Source: Acidobacteriaceae bacterium (GTDB lineage: Bacteria > Acidobacteriota > Terriglobia > Terriglobales > Acidobacteriaceae). From it: 5,299 nt of DNA. Shown here in pieces: positions 1 to 5,299 of this stretch (position 1 is its first letter; each line of letters opens with the position of its first letter). The notes under the pieces were generated by a model. The model saw nothing but the letters and a program-made list of their open reading frames with translations. It was not told the DNA's origin and did not search any database. The stretch lies in NCBI GenBank assembly GCA_003135495.1, contig PLBX01000574.1, positions 1-5,299 on the forward strand. The letters are read 5' to 3'. The position numbers and the translations under genes were made by a program.

Positions 1-343
1 TCGCAGGAGCCTGCGGCACGCCAGACGCGTCGGTGACGTACACCCACAAGTGATCGACGCCTTGAGCGTTGGGCGAAACAAAATAAACGGCGTGATTGTT
101 CGGAGACGGGTATAGTACGCCGTATCCCATTAGCCCCCCTAGGATGATCGGCGAACCAACTTGCGTGGCATAGAGTGTCTGAGGATCGACGTTGTAAGTC
201 AGCAGACTCGTGCCGTCGATCACGTAAACAACCTGAACCGGCGTCGATGAAGCTTGCCCCGCGGGGCTGTTAGGACGGGCGTTTTGAGCCAAAGCAAGAG
301 AAGCGAAGCAGGCGACCAGGCAAAGAAGAGAAGGGCGAGGCAT
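1..343 (-). CDS. Exported beta-propeller-like protein, N-terminal fragment
   Basis: This frame opens at an ATG (343-341) and runs without a stop off the left edge, giving 114 residues of a longer protein. The start is well supported: GGAGGT lies 5 bases upstream. The N-terminus MPRPSLLCLVACFASLALAQ is a signal peptide with a likely cleavage after ALA (residue 19), so the product is exported. LVAC at residues 9-12 resembles a lipobox, but it sits very early, so ordinary signal peptidase I cleavage is more likely. After a short Ser/Pro/Ala-rich linker, the mature part has strand-like segments (VVYVIDGTSLLTYNVD, then YGVLYPSPNNHAVYFVSP, then DHLWVYVTD). These resemble blades of lactonase/YVTN-type beta-propellers, in which a hydrophobic strand is followed by SPN or PDG turns. 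Family assignment is an inference from this rhythm. No catalytic residues can be judged from the fragment, and the substrate is unknown. Confidence 0.75.
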   Translation of the reverse strand, partial: MPRPSLLCLVACFASLALAQNARPNSPAGQASSTPVQVVYVIDGTSLLTYNVDPQTLYATQVGSPIILGGLMGYGVLYPSPNNHAVYFVSPNAQGVDHLWVYVTDASGVPQAPA

Positions 344-348
344 AAGGG

Positions 349-354
349 ACCTCC
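349..354 (-). promoter_or_regulatory. Shine-Dalgarno site of the exported protein gene
   Basis: The minus strand reads GGAGGT followed by CCCTT and the ATG. This is a near-perfect anti-16S match at good spacing and fixes the start at 343. It is the clearest ribosome binding site in the window. I found no convincing -35/-10 pair upstream of it. Confidence 0.8.
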
Positions 355-453
355 AGCGACCGATGAGTCAGATGAAACGCCTGGAAAATTGGTTGCCATT
401 TGGGCACTCAGGATCGAGCGACAATGGCGTACCCTCCAGCTCTTCAAACAACG

Positions 454-492
454 GGGGTGCCCCGACTTCTCGCGTTTGAGAAGTGGCCCGCC
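454..492. repeat. REP-like palindrome, copy A
   Basis: The core is ACTTCTC (465-471), loop GCGTTT, then GAGAAGT (478-484). It is flanked by a G-run (453-457) and a C-rich stretch (487-493) that can extend the stem. The same core, loop and flanking GGGGTGC...GGCCC bases occur in reverse orientation at 1013-1053, with only a few differences, including one extra base next to the stem here. Two copies in opposite orientation within 600 bp suggest an interspersed palindromic repeat. Its function is unknown. Confidence 0.75.
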
Positions 493-493
493 C

Positions 494-595
494 AACCGTC
501 GACACTGCGGGCTTCTCATGCCGCCGAGCTTGGATCTTCATCTTCGAAAACGTCCCAATCGTTGACTCTGACAGCGCGAGCCTCATCCAGGAAGT
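494..595. repeat. Diverged direct repeat, unit 1
   Basis: This unit matches 672-771 in the same orientation with a spacing of about 177 bp. Shared blocks appear in the same order: ACCGTCGA (495-502), GCTTCTCA (511-518), GGATCTTCATCTTC (532-545) and CCAGGAAGT (587-595). Sequence between the blocks has drifted, with small indels. Neither unit keeps an open frame that the other shares, so this looks like an old duplication of non-coding or decayed sequence. Confidence 0.6.
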
Positions 596-597
596 AC

Positions 598-631
598 GTG
601 CGGTCGATGTCCGCACCCTCCGGTTATTTTT
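598..631. repeat. Small hairpin joined to a motif shared with the asnS 3' end
   Basis: GTGCGG (598-603) and CCGCAC (611-616) form a 6-bp stem around a 7-base loop. The adjoining bases 612-631 (CGCACCCTCCGGTTATTTTT) recur at 1043-1063 with a single inserted C. There they lie between the asnS stop and palindrome copy B. On the minus strand the motif reads AAAAATAACCGGAGGGTGCG. In both places it leads into a hairpin, so it may be a module of the same repeat family or remains of a second copy. Confidence 0.6.
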
Positions 632-671
632 ATTCACTCGATTGTTTGGAAAGATGCGTTAGAAGTCGGCC

Positions 672-771
672 ACCGTCGAGCCCGTGAGCTTCTCACGCTG
701 CCGGAGGCCGGATCTTCATCTTCAGCACATCCCGTTCGTTAATTCTCACTACCCGCCCTTACCCAGGAAGT
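672..771. repeat. Diverged direct repeat, unit 2
   Basis: This is the second unit of the repeat at 494-595. It has ACCGTCGA (672-679), GCTTCTCA (688-695), GGATCTTCATCTTC (710-723) and CCAGGAAGT (763-771). Read on the minus strand, the longest block contains ATGAAGATC, but that frame ends after eight codons here and continues in the other unit. This argues against a conserved peptide. Confidence 0.6.
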
Positions 772-809
772 TAATTGCAATTCTCGATGCGCTTGTGCTC
801 AGTAGCTTG

Positions 810-908
810 TGTGGCGCGGACACTCCCTTCGACTTCGCTCGGGACAGGCTTTTGTCCGCGTGTCGGCAGTGCGTCGCCGTCAACGCGGACAAGAGTGTCC
901 GCGCCACA
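810..908. repeat. Nested inverted-repeat element of 99 bp, MITE- or REP-like
   Basis: The outer arms TGTGGCGCGGACACTC (810-825) and its exact complement (893-908) form a perfect 16-bp inverted repeat. Inside, TTGTCCGCGT (852-861) pairs exactly with ACGCGGACAA (883-892). The inner right arm abuts the outer right arm, so folded DNA or RNA would give two stacked stems with one side loop. No transposase and no obvious target-site duplication flank it. It looks like a non-autonomous interspersed element. Short open frames across it on both strands should not be called as genes. Confidence 0.8.
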
Positions 909-983
909 TAAGTCCCAAACGTTGAAGGCATAAAACCGTTGCTCCATGAATTTCGCGCGGTGACAGCTCAAACCCGTCAACGG

Positions 984-1001
984 TGACGAAAAGATTCGTC
1001 A
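984..1001. repeat. Short perfect hairpin
   Basis: TGACGAA (984-990), loop AAGA and TTCGTCA (995-1001) form a 7-bp stem with a tetraloop. In the transcript of asnS it would follow the larger palindrome at 1013-1053. It is too A/T-rich and short to stand as a terminator alone, but it may add to the 3' structure. Confidence 0.4.
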
Positions 1002-1012
1002 ACAACCGTGGT

Positions 1013-1063
1013 GGAGGGCCACTTCTCAAACGCGAGAAGTGGCGCACCCCTCCGGTTATTTTT
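1013..1063 (-). terminator. Palindrome copy B just after asnS, candidate 3' hairpin
   Basis: CCACTTCTC (1019-1027) and GAGAAGTGG (1034-1042) form a perfect 9-bp stem with a 6-base loop. GGAGGG (1013-1018) can pair with CCCTCC (1048-1053) after a 5-base bulge, so the whole is a strong stem of 15 pairs. On the minus strand it starts 16 bases after the asnS stop. There is no U-run behind it, so it does not fit a standard intrinsic terminator. It could block 3' exonucleases or mark a transcript end by another route. It is the inverted partner of copy A (454-492). Confidence 0.5.
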
Positions 1064-1069
1064 CTCAAC

Positions 1070-2395
1070 CTACGGGTACAAGCGATGCAGCATGCGGGGG
1101 AAGGGGATGGTTTCGCGGACGTGTTCCAGGCCGCAGATCCAGGCTACGGCTCGCTCGATGCCCATGCCGAAGCCGGAGTGGGGGACGCTGCCATATTTGC
1201 GCAGATCGAGATACCACTTGAAGGCTTCTTCGGGCAGATTGTGCTCGTGAATACGTTGCAGGAGCAGGTCGTGAGAGGCCATGCGCTGCGAGCCTCCGAT
1301 GATTTCGCCGTAGCCTTCGGGAGCTAGTACGTCGACGCAGAGGGCGAGTTCTGGGCGCTGGGGATCGGGCTCCATGTAGAAGGCCTTCACGGTGGCTGGG
1401 TAGCGATGGACCATGACGGGACGGTCATAGAGTGCGGAAAGATAAGTTTCGTCGGGCGAGCCCAGGTCTCCGCCCCACTCGAATTTGTTTTCGAGCTTGC
1501 CTTGGGCGTGGCCTTCCTGCAATTTCTGGACGGCTTCGTCGTAGGTGATGCGCGGAAAGGGCGAGTCGATTTTTTCGAGCTTCGTCAGATCGCGTCCGAT
1601 GGTTTGCAGGTCGGGGCGGCGGCGCTCTAGACATCTCTTAACCAAAAAGGTTAGCAAGCCTTCGGCTAATTCCATCAGGTCGTCGAGGGTGCCGTAGGCT
1701 ACTTCGGGTTCGACCATCCAGAATTCGGTTAGGTGGCGGCGAGTCTTGGATTTTTCGGCGCGGAAGGTTGGTCCGAAAGAATAGACCTTGCCCAGCGCCA
1801 TGGCGGTCGCTTCGATGTAGAGCTGTCCGGATTGGGTGAGGTAGGCCTGCTCTTCGAAGTAGTCGACGGGGAAGAGCGTGGACGTTCCTTCGCAGGCAGC
1901 GGGCGTAAGAATTGGCGGATCGGTTAGGGTGAAGCCGTTGCTGTCGAAAAAATCGCGGGCGGCGCGGATGATTTCGGCGCGCACGCGCAGGATGGATGCC
2001 TGGCGCTGCGAACGCAGCCAGAGATGGCGGTGCTCCATCAGGAAATCGACGCCGTGTTCTTTGGGTGTGATGGGATACGGATCGGATTCGGAGACGCGCT
2101 GCACTACCTGGACGTTGGAGACGTCGAGTTCGTAACCGCCGGGAGCGCGTTTATCGGCGCGGACTTTGCCTTCTACGATTACGCTCGACTCTTGCGTCAG
2201 GCCTTTGATGGCGTCGAAGACTTCGGGAGGGACGGCGTTTTTGGGGACGACTCCCTGGATGACGCCGGAGCCGTCGCGAAACTGGGGGAAGAGAAGCTTG
2301 CCGCTTTCGCGGAGGTTGTAGAGCCATCCGCGAATGGTGACAGACTGGCCTTCGTGCTTGCCGATTTCTGCGATGGTGCTGATGGGTGTGGGCAT
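1070..2395 (-). CDS. asnS: Asparaginyl-tRNA synthetase
   Basis: This cytoplasmic class IIb aminoacyl-tRNA synthetase uses ATP to charge tRNA(Asn) with asparagine. The 441-residue protein is complete and close to the usual bacterial length. Residues about 18-100 form the OB-fold anticodon-binding domain ([18 protein letters not shown] and onward). The catalytic core follows: [12 protein letters not shown] (169-180), [12 protein letters not shown] (185-196), motif 2 [16 protein letters not shown] (211-226) and motif 3 GFGMGIER (408-415) with the ATP-binding Arg415. The WMVEPE after motif 2 and the C-terminal [15 protein letters not shown] ending favour AsnRS over the related AspRS. The ATG at 2395 gives the expected N-terminus. 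No Shine-Dalgarno sequence precedes it; the leader there is A/T-rich (AATTTTTAATTTTT), which may mean weak or S1-dependent initiation. The gene lies 134 bp after the isomerase-like gene on the same strand and may have its own promoter in that gap, but I see no clear one. Confidence 0.96.
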   Translation of the reverse strand: MPTPISTIAEIGKHEGQSVTIRGWLYNLRESGKLLFPQFRDGSGVIQGVVPKNAVPPEVFDAIKGLTQESSVIVEGKVRADKRAPGGYELDVSNVQVVQRVSESDPYPITPKEHGVDFLMEHRHLWLRSQRQASILRVRAEIIRAARDFFDSNGFTLTDPPILTPAACEGTSTLFPVDYFEEQAYLTQSGQLYIEATAMALGKVYSFGPTFRAEKSKTRRHLTEFWMVEPEVAYGTLDDLMELAEGLLTFLVKRCLERRRPDLQTIGRDLTKLEKIDSPFPRITYDEAVQKLQEGHAQGKLENKFEWGGDLGSPDETYLSALYDRPVMVHRYPATVKAFYMEPDPQRPELALCVDVLAPEGYGEIIGGSQRMASHDLLLQRIHEHNLPEEAFKWYLDLRKYGSVPHSGFGMGIERAVAWICGLEHVRETIPFPRMLHRLYP

Positions 2396-2433
2396 AAAAA
2401 TTAAAAATTGCGCTGCGATTCTTGACGGTGAAA

Positions 2434-2524
2434 GGTCAGAGGTGAAAGGTCAGATTGCAGAGGTAAAACCTGTGACGGTGGTTGTTGGGGTTAACTTTTG
2501 CAATCTGACCTCTAACCTCTGACC
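2434..2524. repeat. Long imperfect inverted repeat between isomerase-like gene and asnS
   Basis: The 26-base arms 2434-2459 and 2499-2524 are complementary at 24 of 26 positions and enclose a 39-base loop. Each arm is built of reiterated AGGTCAG/AGGT-type units: the left arm carries GGTCAGAGGTGAAAGGTCAG. AGGTAAAACCT in the loop (2461-2471) is a small hairpin of its own. Transcribed from the right, the structure begins 5 bases after the stop of the isomerase-like gene and ends about 40 bases before the asnS start. It could act as a terminator or mRNA stabiliser for the ggt pair, or be another interspersed repeat. Only TTT follows it, so classic intrinsic termination is doubtful. Confidence 0.8.
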
Positions 2525-2529
2525 TGCTT

Positions 2530-3357
2530 TCATGCTTCTTCCAGCTTTTTGAAGGTAGCGCTTACTTCTTCGCTGGGATTTTTCTTTTCTTCTCCTTCGA
2601 TTTCGAGGAGCAGAGGCGGCTTTTGTGGTGCGGTTCGCAGCAGCTCCATGGTCTGCTTCCAATCGATCGTTCCGCCGCTACCACCGGGCCACAGATGCGA
2701 GTCTTTGAATTTATCGTTGTCGTGAACGTGGGTGGAACAAATGTGATTTTTCAGGATCTCGAATCCCGCGGGAATGCCCTCCATCATGTTGGCGTGGCCG
2801 CAATCGAAACAGACACCGATGTCTTCGAAATGCATGGTCTTGATAAATTCGACCAGACGATCGGGAGTAGAAAGTTCGTTGGGAATATTTTCTACCAGCA
2901 CTCTTACGCCTAACGGTTTGGCGAAGGCGCGCAGGTGCTCGACGGAGGTCATGGCCGCTTCGAATTTTTTTTCATCGAAGGCATCATTGGGATTGCCGAT
3001 GTGCTGGATGAGAAAGCGGAACGGAATGTGCTCGGCAATTTCGAGCGCGCGTTTGATTTCATCCATGGCGTCGATGCGTCCAGCGCGGTCGGTGGATGCG
3101 ATGTTGACGGGCGGCGATCCGGTGCGTCCCCATTCGTAATCGGAATATAGAGGGGCATGGACGGAGTGCAGCGGAATGCCAGTGGACTTGAACCAGTCGG
3201 CGATTTCGCGGACATGCTGCTTGCGATTGCCGTAGTCGAAATGCTGGCGCGCGGCGAAGATTTCGATGGACTGTGCTCCAGCTTTAACGAGTTCGTCTAG
3301 CAGGCCGGGATGCAGCCGCTCCTTCACAAATAGGTATGTCGACACCGCCCTCTGCAT
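2530..3357 (-). CDS. Sugar phosphate isomerase/epimerase-like TIM-barrel protein
   Basis: This 275-residue protein belongs to the xylose isomerase-like TIM-barrel family (AP endonuclease family 2 fold). Such enzymes use divalent metals to isomerise or epimerise small sugars and related compounds; here the substrate is unknown. It has no signal peptide, so it is cytoplasmic. Putative metal or active-site residues appear in family order at strand ends: His67 (SVHAPL), His119 (LIQHIGNP), Glu156 (VLVENIPNE), Asp185 and His188 (CFDCGHAN), His210/His212 and Asp213 (THVHDND), Asp219 and His221 (KDSHLWPGGSG), and Glu252/Glu254 (LLLEIEG). HLWPGGSGGTIDW is typical of the isomerase/epimerase branch rather than DNA-repair endonuclease IV. 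The ATG at 3357 overlaps the ggt stop by one base, pointing to translational coupling. A real role in DNA repair is unlikely but not excluded. Confidence 0.88.
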   Translation of the reverse strand: MQRAVSTYLFVKERLHPGLLDELVKAGAQSIEIFAARQHFDYGNRKQHVREIADWFKSTGIPLHSVHAPLYSDYEWGRTGSPPVNIASTDRAGRIDAMDEIKRALEIAEHIPFRFLIQHIGNPNDAFDEKKFEAAMTSVEHLRAFAKPLGVRVLVENIPNELSTPDRLVEFIKTMHFEDIGVCFDCGHANMMEGIPAGFEILKNHICSTHVHDNDKFKDSHLWPGGSGGTIDWKQTMELLRTAPQKPPLLLEIEGEEKKNPSEEVSATFKKLEEA

Positions 3358-3369
3358 CAGTAGCCTACC
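3355..3369 (-). promoter_or_regulatory. Stop-start overlap TGATG with weak ribosome binding site
   Basis: On the minus strand the ggt stop TGA (3359-3357) shares its A with the ATG (3357-3355) of the isomerase-like gene. GGTAGG (3369-3364) lies 6 bases upstream as a degenerate Shine-Dalgarno sequence inside the last ggt codons. The arrangement suits termination-reinitiation, so the second gene is probably translated by ribosomes finishing ggt. Confidence 0.75.
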
Positions 3370-5108
3370 GCCTTCCCGTTGTTGCGTCCGTCGCTCGCGC
3401 CCAAGCGTTCGCCGGTTTTGGGGTCAACCATGATGCACTCAGCGTCTCCCCAAAAATGCCGCAACGTCAACTTGTGCCCTTTGGAACGAAGAATATTCAT
3501 TGTATCGGGAGAGAGGCGGTCTTCGACGAGAATCTGATCGGGAAGCCACTGATGATGAAACCTGGGTGCGTTGACGGCCTCTTGGATGTCGAGCCCGAAA
3601 TCGACGACGCCGATGAGGACGTTGGCGACGGTGGTGATGATGGTGGGGCCTCCGGGCGAGCCGAGGACGAGAAAGAGCTTGCCGTCTTTAAGAACAATCG
3701 TCGGAGTCATGGCAGAGAGCGGGCGCTTGCCGGGGCCGATGGCGTTGGCGGGGCCCTGAATGAGGCCGTAGGTATTCGGGACGCCGGGTTTGGAGGTGAA
3801 GTCGTCCATCTCGTCGTTGAGGAGAAAGCCAAGGCCTTCGGCGGTGGCGCGGGAGCCGAAGGAATCGTTGAGCGTGGTGGTGACGGAAACGGCGTTGCCT
3901 TCGGCGTCGACTACGGAATAATGCGTGGTGTTTTCTGGTTCGCGAATCGTGATTGGACGCAATTGCGCTTCGCGTTCGAGTTCGGCAAAAACAGCGGGGC
4001 GTTTCAGGATCTGGCTCAAGGTGGCCTGATTGGGATCGATGGAATCACGCCACGCGGCGGCGTATTTCTTGTCGATTAACTGCGCGACCGGAACTTTAGC
4101 AAAGTCGGGATCGCCCATGAACTCGGCGCGATCGAAGAAGGCGCGGCGGAAGGCTTCGACTTCGAGATGAATGGCATCGCCGGAGCGATTGCCGGATTTG
4201 GCCAGATCGAAACCTTCGAGGATGTTGAGGATCTCGATGAGCGCGACTCCGCCGGAAGATGGCGGCGGGGCGCTGATGATGTCGTAGCCGCGATAGGAGC
4301 CGCGGATGGGCTCGCGATCTTTGACTTCGTAGGCGGCGAGGTCTTCGGGGGTGATCAAGCCTCCATTTTTATGGATGGCCGCAGCGAGTTCGCGAGCCAT
4401 GGCGCCGTGGTAAAAATCGTCGGGGTTCTGGGCGATGCGTTCCAGTGTGTGCGCGAGTTCGGGCTGCTTGAGAATTTCGCCGGATTGGTAGAGATTTCCG
4501 TCGCGCAGAAAAATGCGTTTGGATTCGGGAAACTGCGCGAGGTACTTATCTTTTTTCAGGTCTTGCGTATCTTCGTAGGCTAGAGCGAAGCCATCGCGCG
4601 CGAACTTGATGGCGGGAGCGATAACTTTTTCCAGCGAGAGCTTGCCGTATTTTTTCTCTGCGTAGACCAGACCGGCCACGGAGCCGGGAACGCCGATGGA
4701 TTTGTATCCGACGATGCTGGACTGATTGTTGGATTCGGGGAGGACATTGCCCTGGGCATCGAGATACATGTTCTCAGTGGCGGCGGCGGGCGCTTTTTCG
4801 CGGAAGTCGATGAAGCGGGTTTCGCCGTTGGCCTTGCGAAGGAGAAGGAAACCGCCTCCGCCAAGGTTGCCGGCTTGGGGATGGACAACGGCGAGGGCGA
4901 AGCCGGTGGCTACGGCGGCATCGACGGCATTGCCTCCGGATTGCATGATTTCTTCTCCGGCGCGGGAGGCGAGCTCGTGAACGCTGGCGACTATGGCGTG
5001 CTGGGCGTGGGTGGGGCGGAGTGGGGCGGCCGCGGCTGTGATCGAGAGGAAAACGATGAGGCTTCGGGAGAGCAGATGGAATCTCGGAAGAATATTTTGA
5101 CTGCGCAT
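3357..5108 (-). CDS. ggt: Gamma-glutamyltransferase (glutathione hydrolase) precursor
   Basis: This N-terminal nucleophile hydrolase cleaves gamma-glutamyl bonds of glutathione and related peptides, by hydrolysis or transfer to amino acids, outside the cytoplasm. Starting at the ATG at 5108 gives 583 residues, near the 580 of E. coli GGT. The frame stays open to an ATG at 5237, but the extra 43 residues encode a tandem repeat, so I reject that start. Residues 1-36 are a signal peptide (hydrophobic SLIVFLSITAAAA; possible cleavage at THA-Q). The large subunit has Arg103 in DFREKAPA, the expected glutamyl-carboxylate binder. Autoprocessing should occur before Thr394 (NTTHYSVVD), giving a 190-residue small subunit. 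Thr412, Asn414, Asp436, Gly486 and Gly487 match E. coli active-site residues, and PGVPNTYGL (441-449) is the lid loop. The usual PLSSM reads PLSAM (Ser465, Ala466). No Shine-Dalgarno sequence or clear promoter is visible. It overlaps the isomerase-like gene by one base. Confidence 0.95.
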   Translation of the reverse strand: MRSQNILPRFHLLSRSLIVFLSITAAAAPLRPTHAQHAIVASVHELASRAGEEIMQSGGNAVDAAVATGFALAVVHPQAGNLGGGGFLLLRKANGETRFIDFREKAPAAATENMYLDAQGNVLPESNNQSSIVGYKSIGVPGSVAGLVYAEKKYGKLSLEKVIAPAIKFARDGFALAYEDTQDLKKDKYLAQFPESKRIFLRDGNLYQSGEILKQPELAHTLERIAQNPDDFYHGAMARELAAAIHKNGGLITPEDLAAYEVKDREPIRGSYRGYDIISAPPPSSGGVALIEILNILEGFDLAKSGNRSGDAIHLEVEAFRRAFFDRAEFMGDPDFAKVPVAQLIDKKYAAAWRDSIDPNQATLSQILKRPAVFAELEREAQLRPITIREPENTTHYSVVDAEGNAVSVTTTLNDSFGSRATAEGLGFLLNDEMDDFTSKPGVPNTYGLIQGPANAIGPGKRPLSAMTPTIVLKDGKLFLVLGSPGGPTIITTVANVLIGVVDFGLDIQEAVNAPRFHHQWLPDQILVEDRLSPDTMNILRSKGHKLTLRHFWGDAECIMVDPKTGERLGASDGRNNGKAVGY

Positions 5109-5193
5109 GAATTGGGTGGCGAAAGTAATGAGGCTAGTACAGGGGGGGACTGGAGTCAAACGGCGGGGTGGCAAAGCTAAGCAAAATATTAAC

Positions 5194-5234
5194 CACAGGG
5201 GGCACGGGGGTTTCACAGGGGGCACAGGGAGTTT
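5194..5234. repeat. Two-unit tandem repeat upstream of ggt
   Basis: Units CACAGGGGGCACGGGGGTTT (5194-5213) and 5214-5234 lie head to tail and differ by one substitution and one inserted base. Each unit itself contains two CAC-AGGG-like half units. On the minus strand the array reads as C-rich CCCTGTG units leading into GGTTAATATTTTG. It lies 86-126 bases upstream of the ggt start and could be promoter-proximal or simply an interspersed repeat. Confidence 0.7.
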
Positions 5235-5274
5235 CATGGAATTAGCGTGATTGTCTGTACTTGGGCTTGTGGTG

Positions 5275-5294
5275 GACGGGCGGGGACGCCCGTC
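5275..5294. repeat. Perfect GC-rich hairpin at right edge
   Basis: GACGGGCG (5275-5282), loop GGGA and CGCCCGTC (5287-5294) form a perfect 8-bp stem with a tetraloop. The window ends five bases later, so the full element and its neighbour are not visible. The sequence differs from the other palindromes here and appears to be a separate interspersed family. It could lie at the 3' end of a gene beyond the edge. Confidence 0.65.
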
Positions 5295-5299
5295 GCTCC

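Larger units (their letters stand above)
344..1069. other. Gene-free, repeat-rich intergenic region
   Basis: About 730 bp between asnS and the exported-protein gene hold no ORF that I believe. Short open frames on both strands run straight through palindromes and repeats, lack ribosome binding sites and show no domain. The region instead contains two inverted copies of a palindrome (454-492 and 1013-1053), a diverged direct repeat (494-595 and 672-771), a small hairpin with a motif shared with the asnS 3' end (598-631), a nested inverted-repeat element (810-908) and a short hairpin (984-1001). Bases 355-450 should hold the promoter of the left-hand gene, but I cannot point to one. I see nothing distinctive in 909-975. 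Confidence 0.75.

Noticed and set aside
254..687. Overlapping open frames on both strands of about 90-100 codons
   Set aside because: They cross the signal-peptide gene antisense or run through palindrome copy A and the direct repeat. They have no ribosome binding site or recognisable domain.
454..908. CRISPR array
   Set aside because: The repeats are palindromic, differ in length, occur only twice each and have no regular spacers or cas genes.
684..1068. Short open frames spanning the nested inverted repeat
   Set aside because: Their sequence is dictated by the repeat arms, and both strands are open. They match the kind of spurious calls such elements produce.
3336..4079. Long open frame of 247 codons antisense to ggt
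   Set aside because: It is a shadow frame in GC-rich DNA, Gly/Asp/Val-heavy and without a domain. The ggt frame on the other strand is unmistakable.
5130..5191. TTGACT (5159-5154) and TAATAT-like (about 5186-5191) boxes as a ggt promoter
   Set aside because: Neither has a convincing partner hexamer at 16-18 bp spacing, so I do not call a promoter.
5109..5237. N-terminal 43-residue extension of GGT
   Set aside because: It is Pro/Cys-rich, encoded by the tandem repeat, and would bury a good signal peptide. The ATG at 5108 gives normal family length.

Overview
The window is GC-rich bacterial DNA. All four recognisable genes lie on the minus strand, so transcription runs from right to left. My best guess for the source is a soil-type Acidobacteriota genome. 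This rests on overall protein style and on several families of short intergenic palindromes that I associate with that group. No rRNA or other taxonomic marker is present, so it is inference.

In transcription order, the right edge (about 5109-5299) holds two repeat motifs: a short palindrome and a two-unit tandem repeat. Then comes ggt (5108-3357), a secreted gamma-glutamyltransferase with an intact autoprocessing threonine and lid loop. Its stop codon overlaps by one base the start of a TIM-barrel sugar phosphate isomerase/epimerase-like gene (3357-2530), so these two form a tightly coupled pair. A 134-bp gap with a large imperfect inverted repeat follows, then asnS (2395-1070), a complete class II asparaginyl-tRNA synthetase. 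A palindrome begins a few bases after the asnS stop.

From 1069 to 344 there is a gene-free stretch of about 730 bp. It is packed with repeats: two inverted copies of one palindrome, two diverged direct repeats of about 100 bp, a shared A/T-rich motif, and a nested inverted-repeat element of 99 bp. The left edge carries the start of a gene for an exported protein that looks like a beta-propeller (343 to beyond base 1). It has a strong ribosome binding site and a signal peptide and is cut by the window end.

The genes themselves are ordinary: glutathione/gamma-glutamyl peptide hydrolysis outside the cytoplasm, a small-molecule TIM-barrel enzyme of unknown substrate, and tRNA charging. I see no defence system, phage, CRISPR array or biosynthetic cluster. 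What deserves a second look is the density of unrelated palindromic repeat families at gene boundaries, the coupling of ggt to the isomerase-like gene, and one active-site substitution in the transferase.
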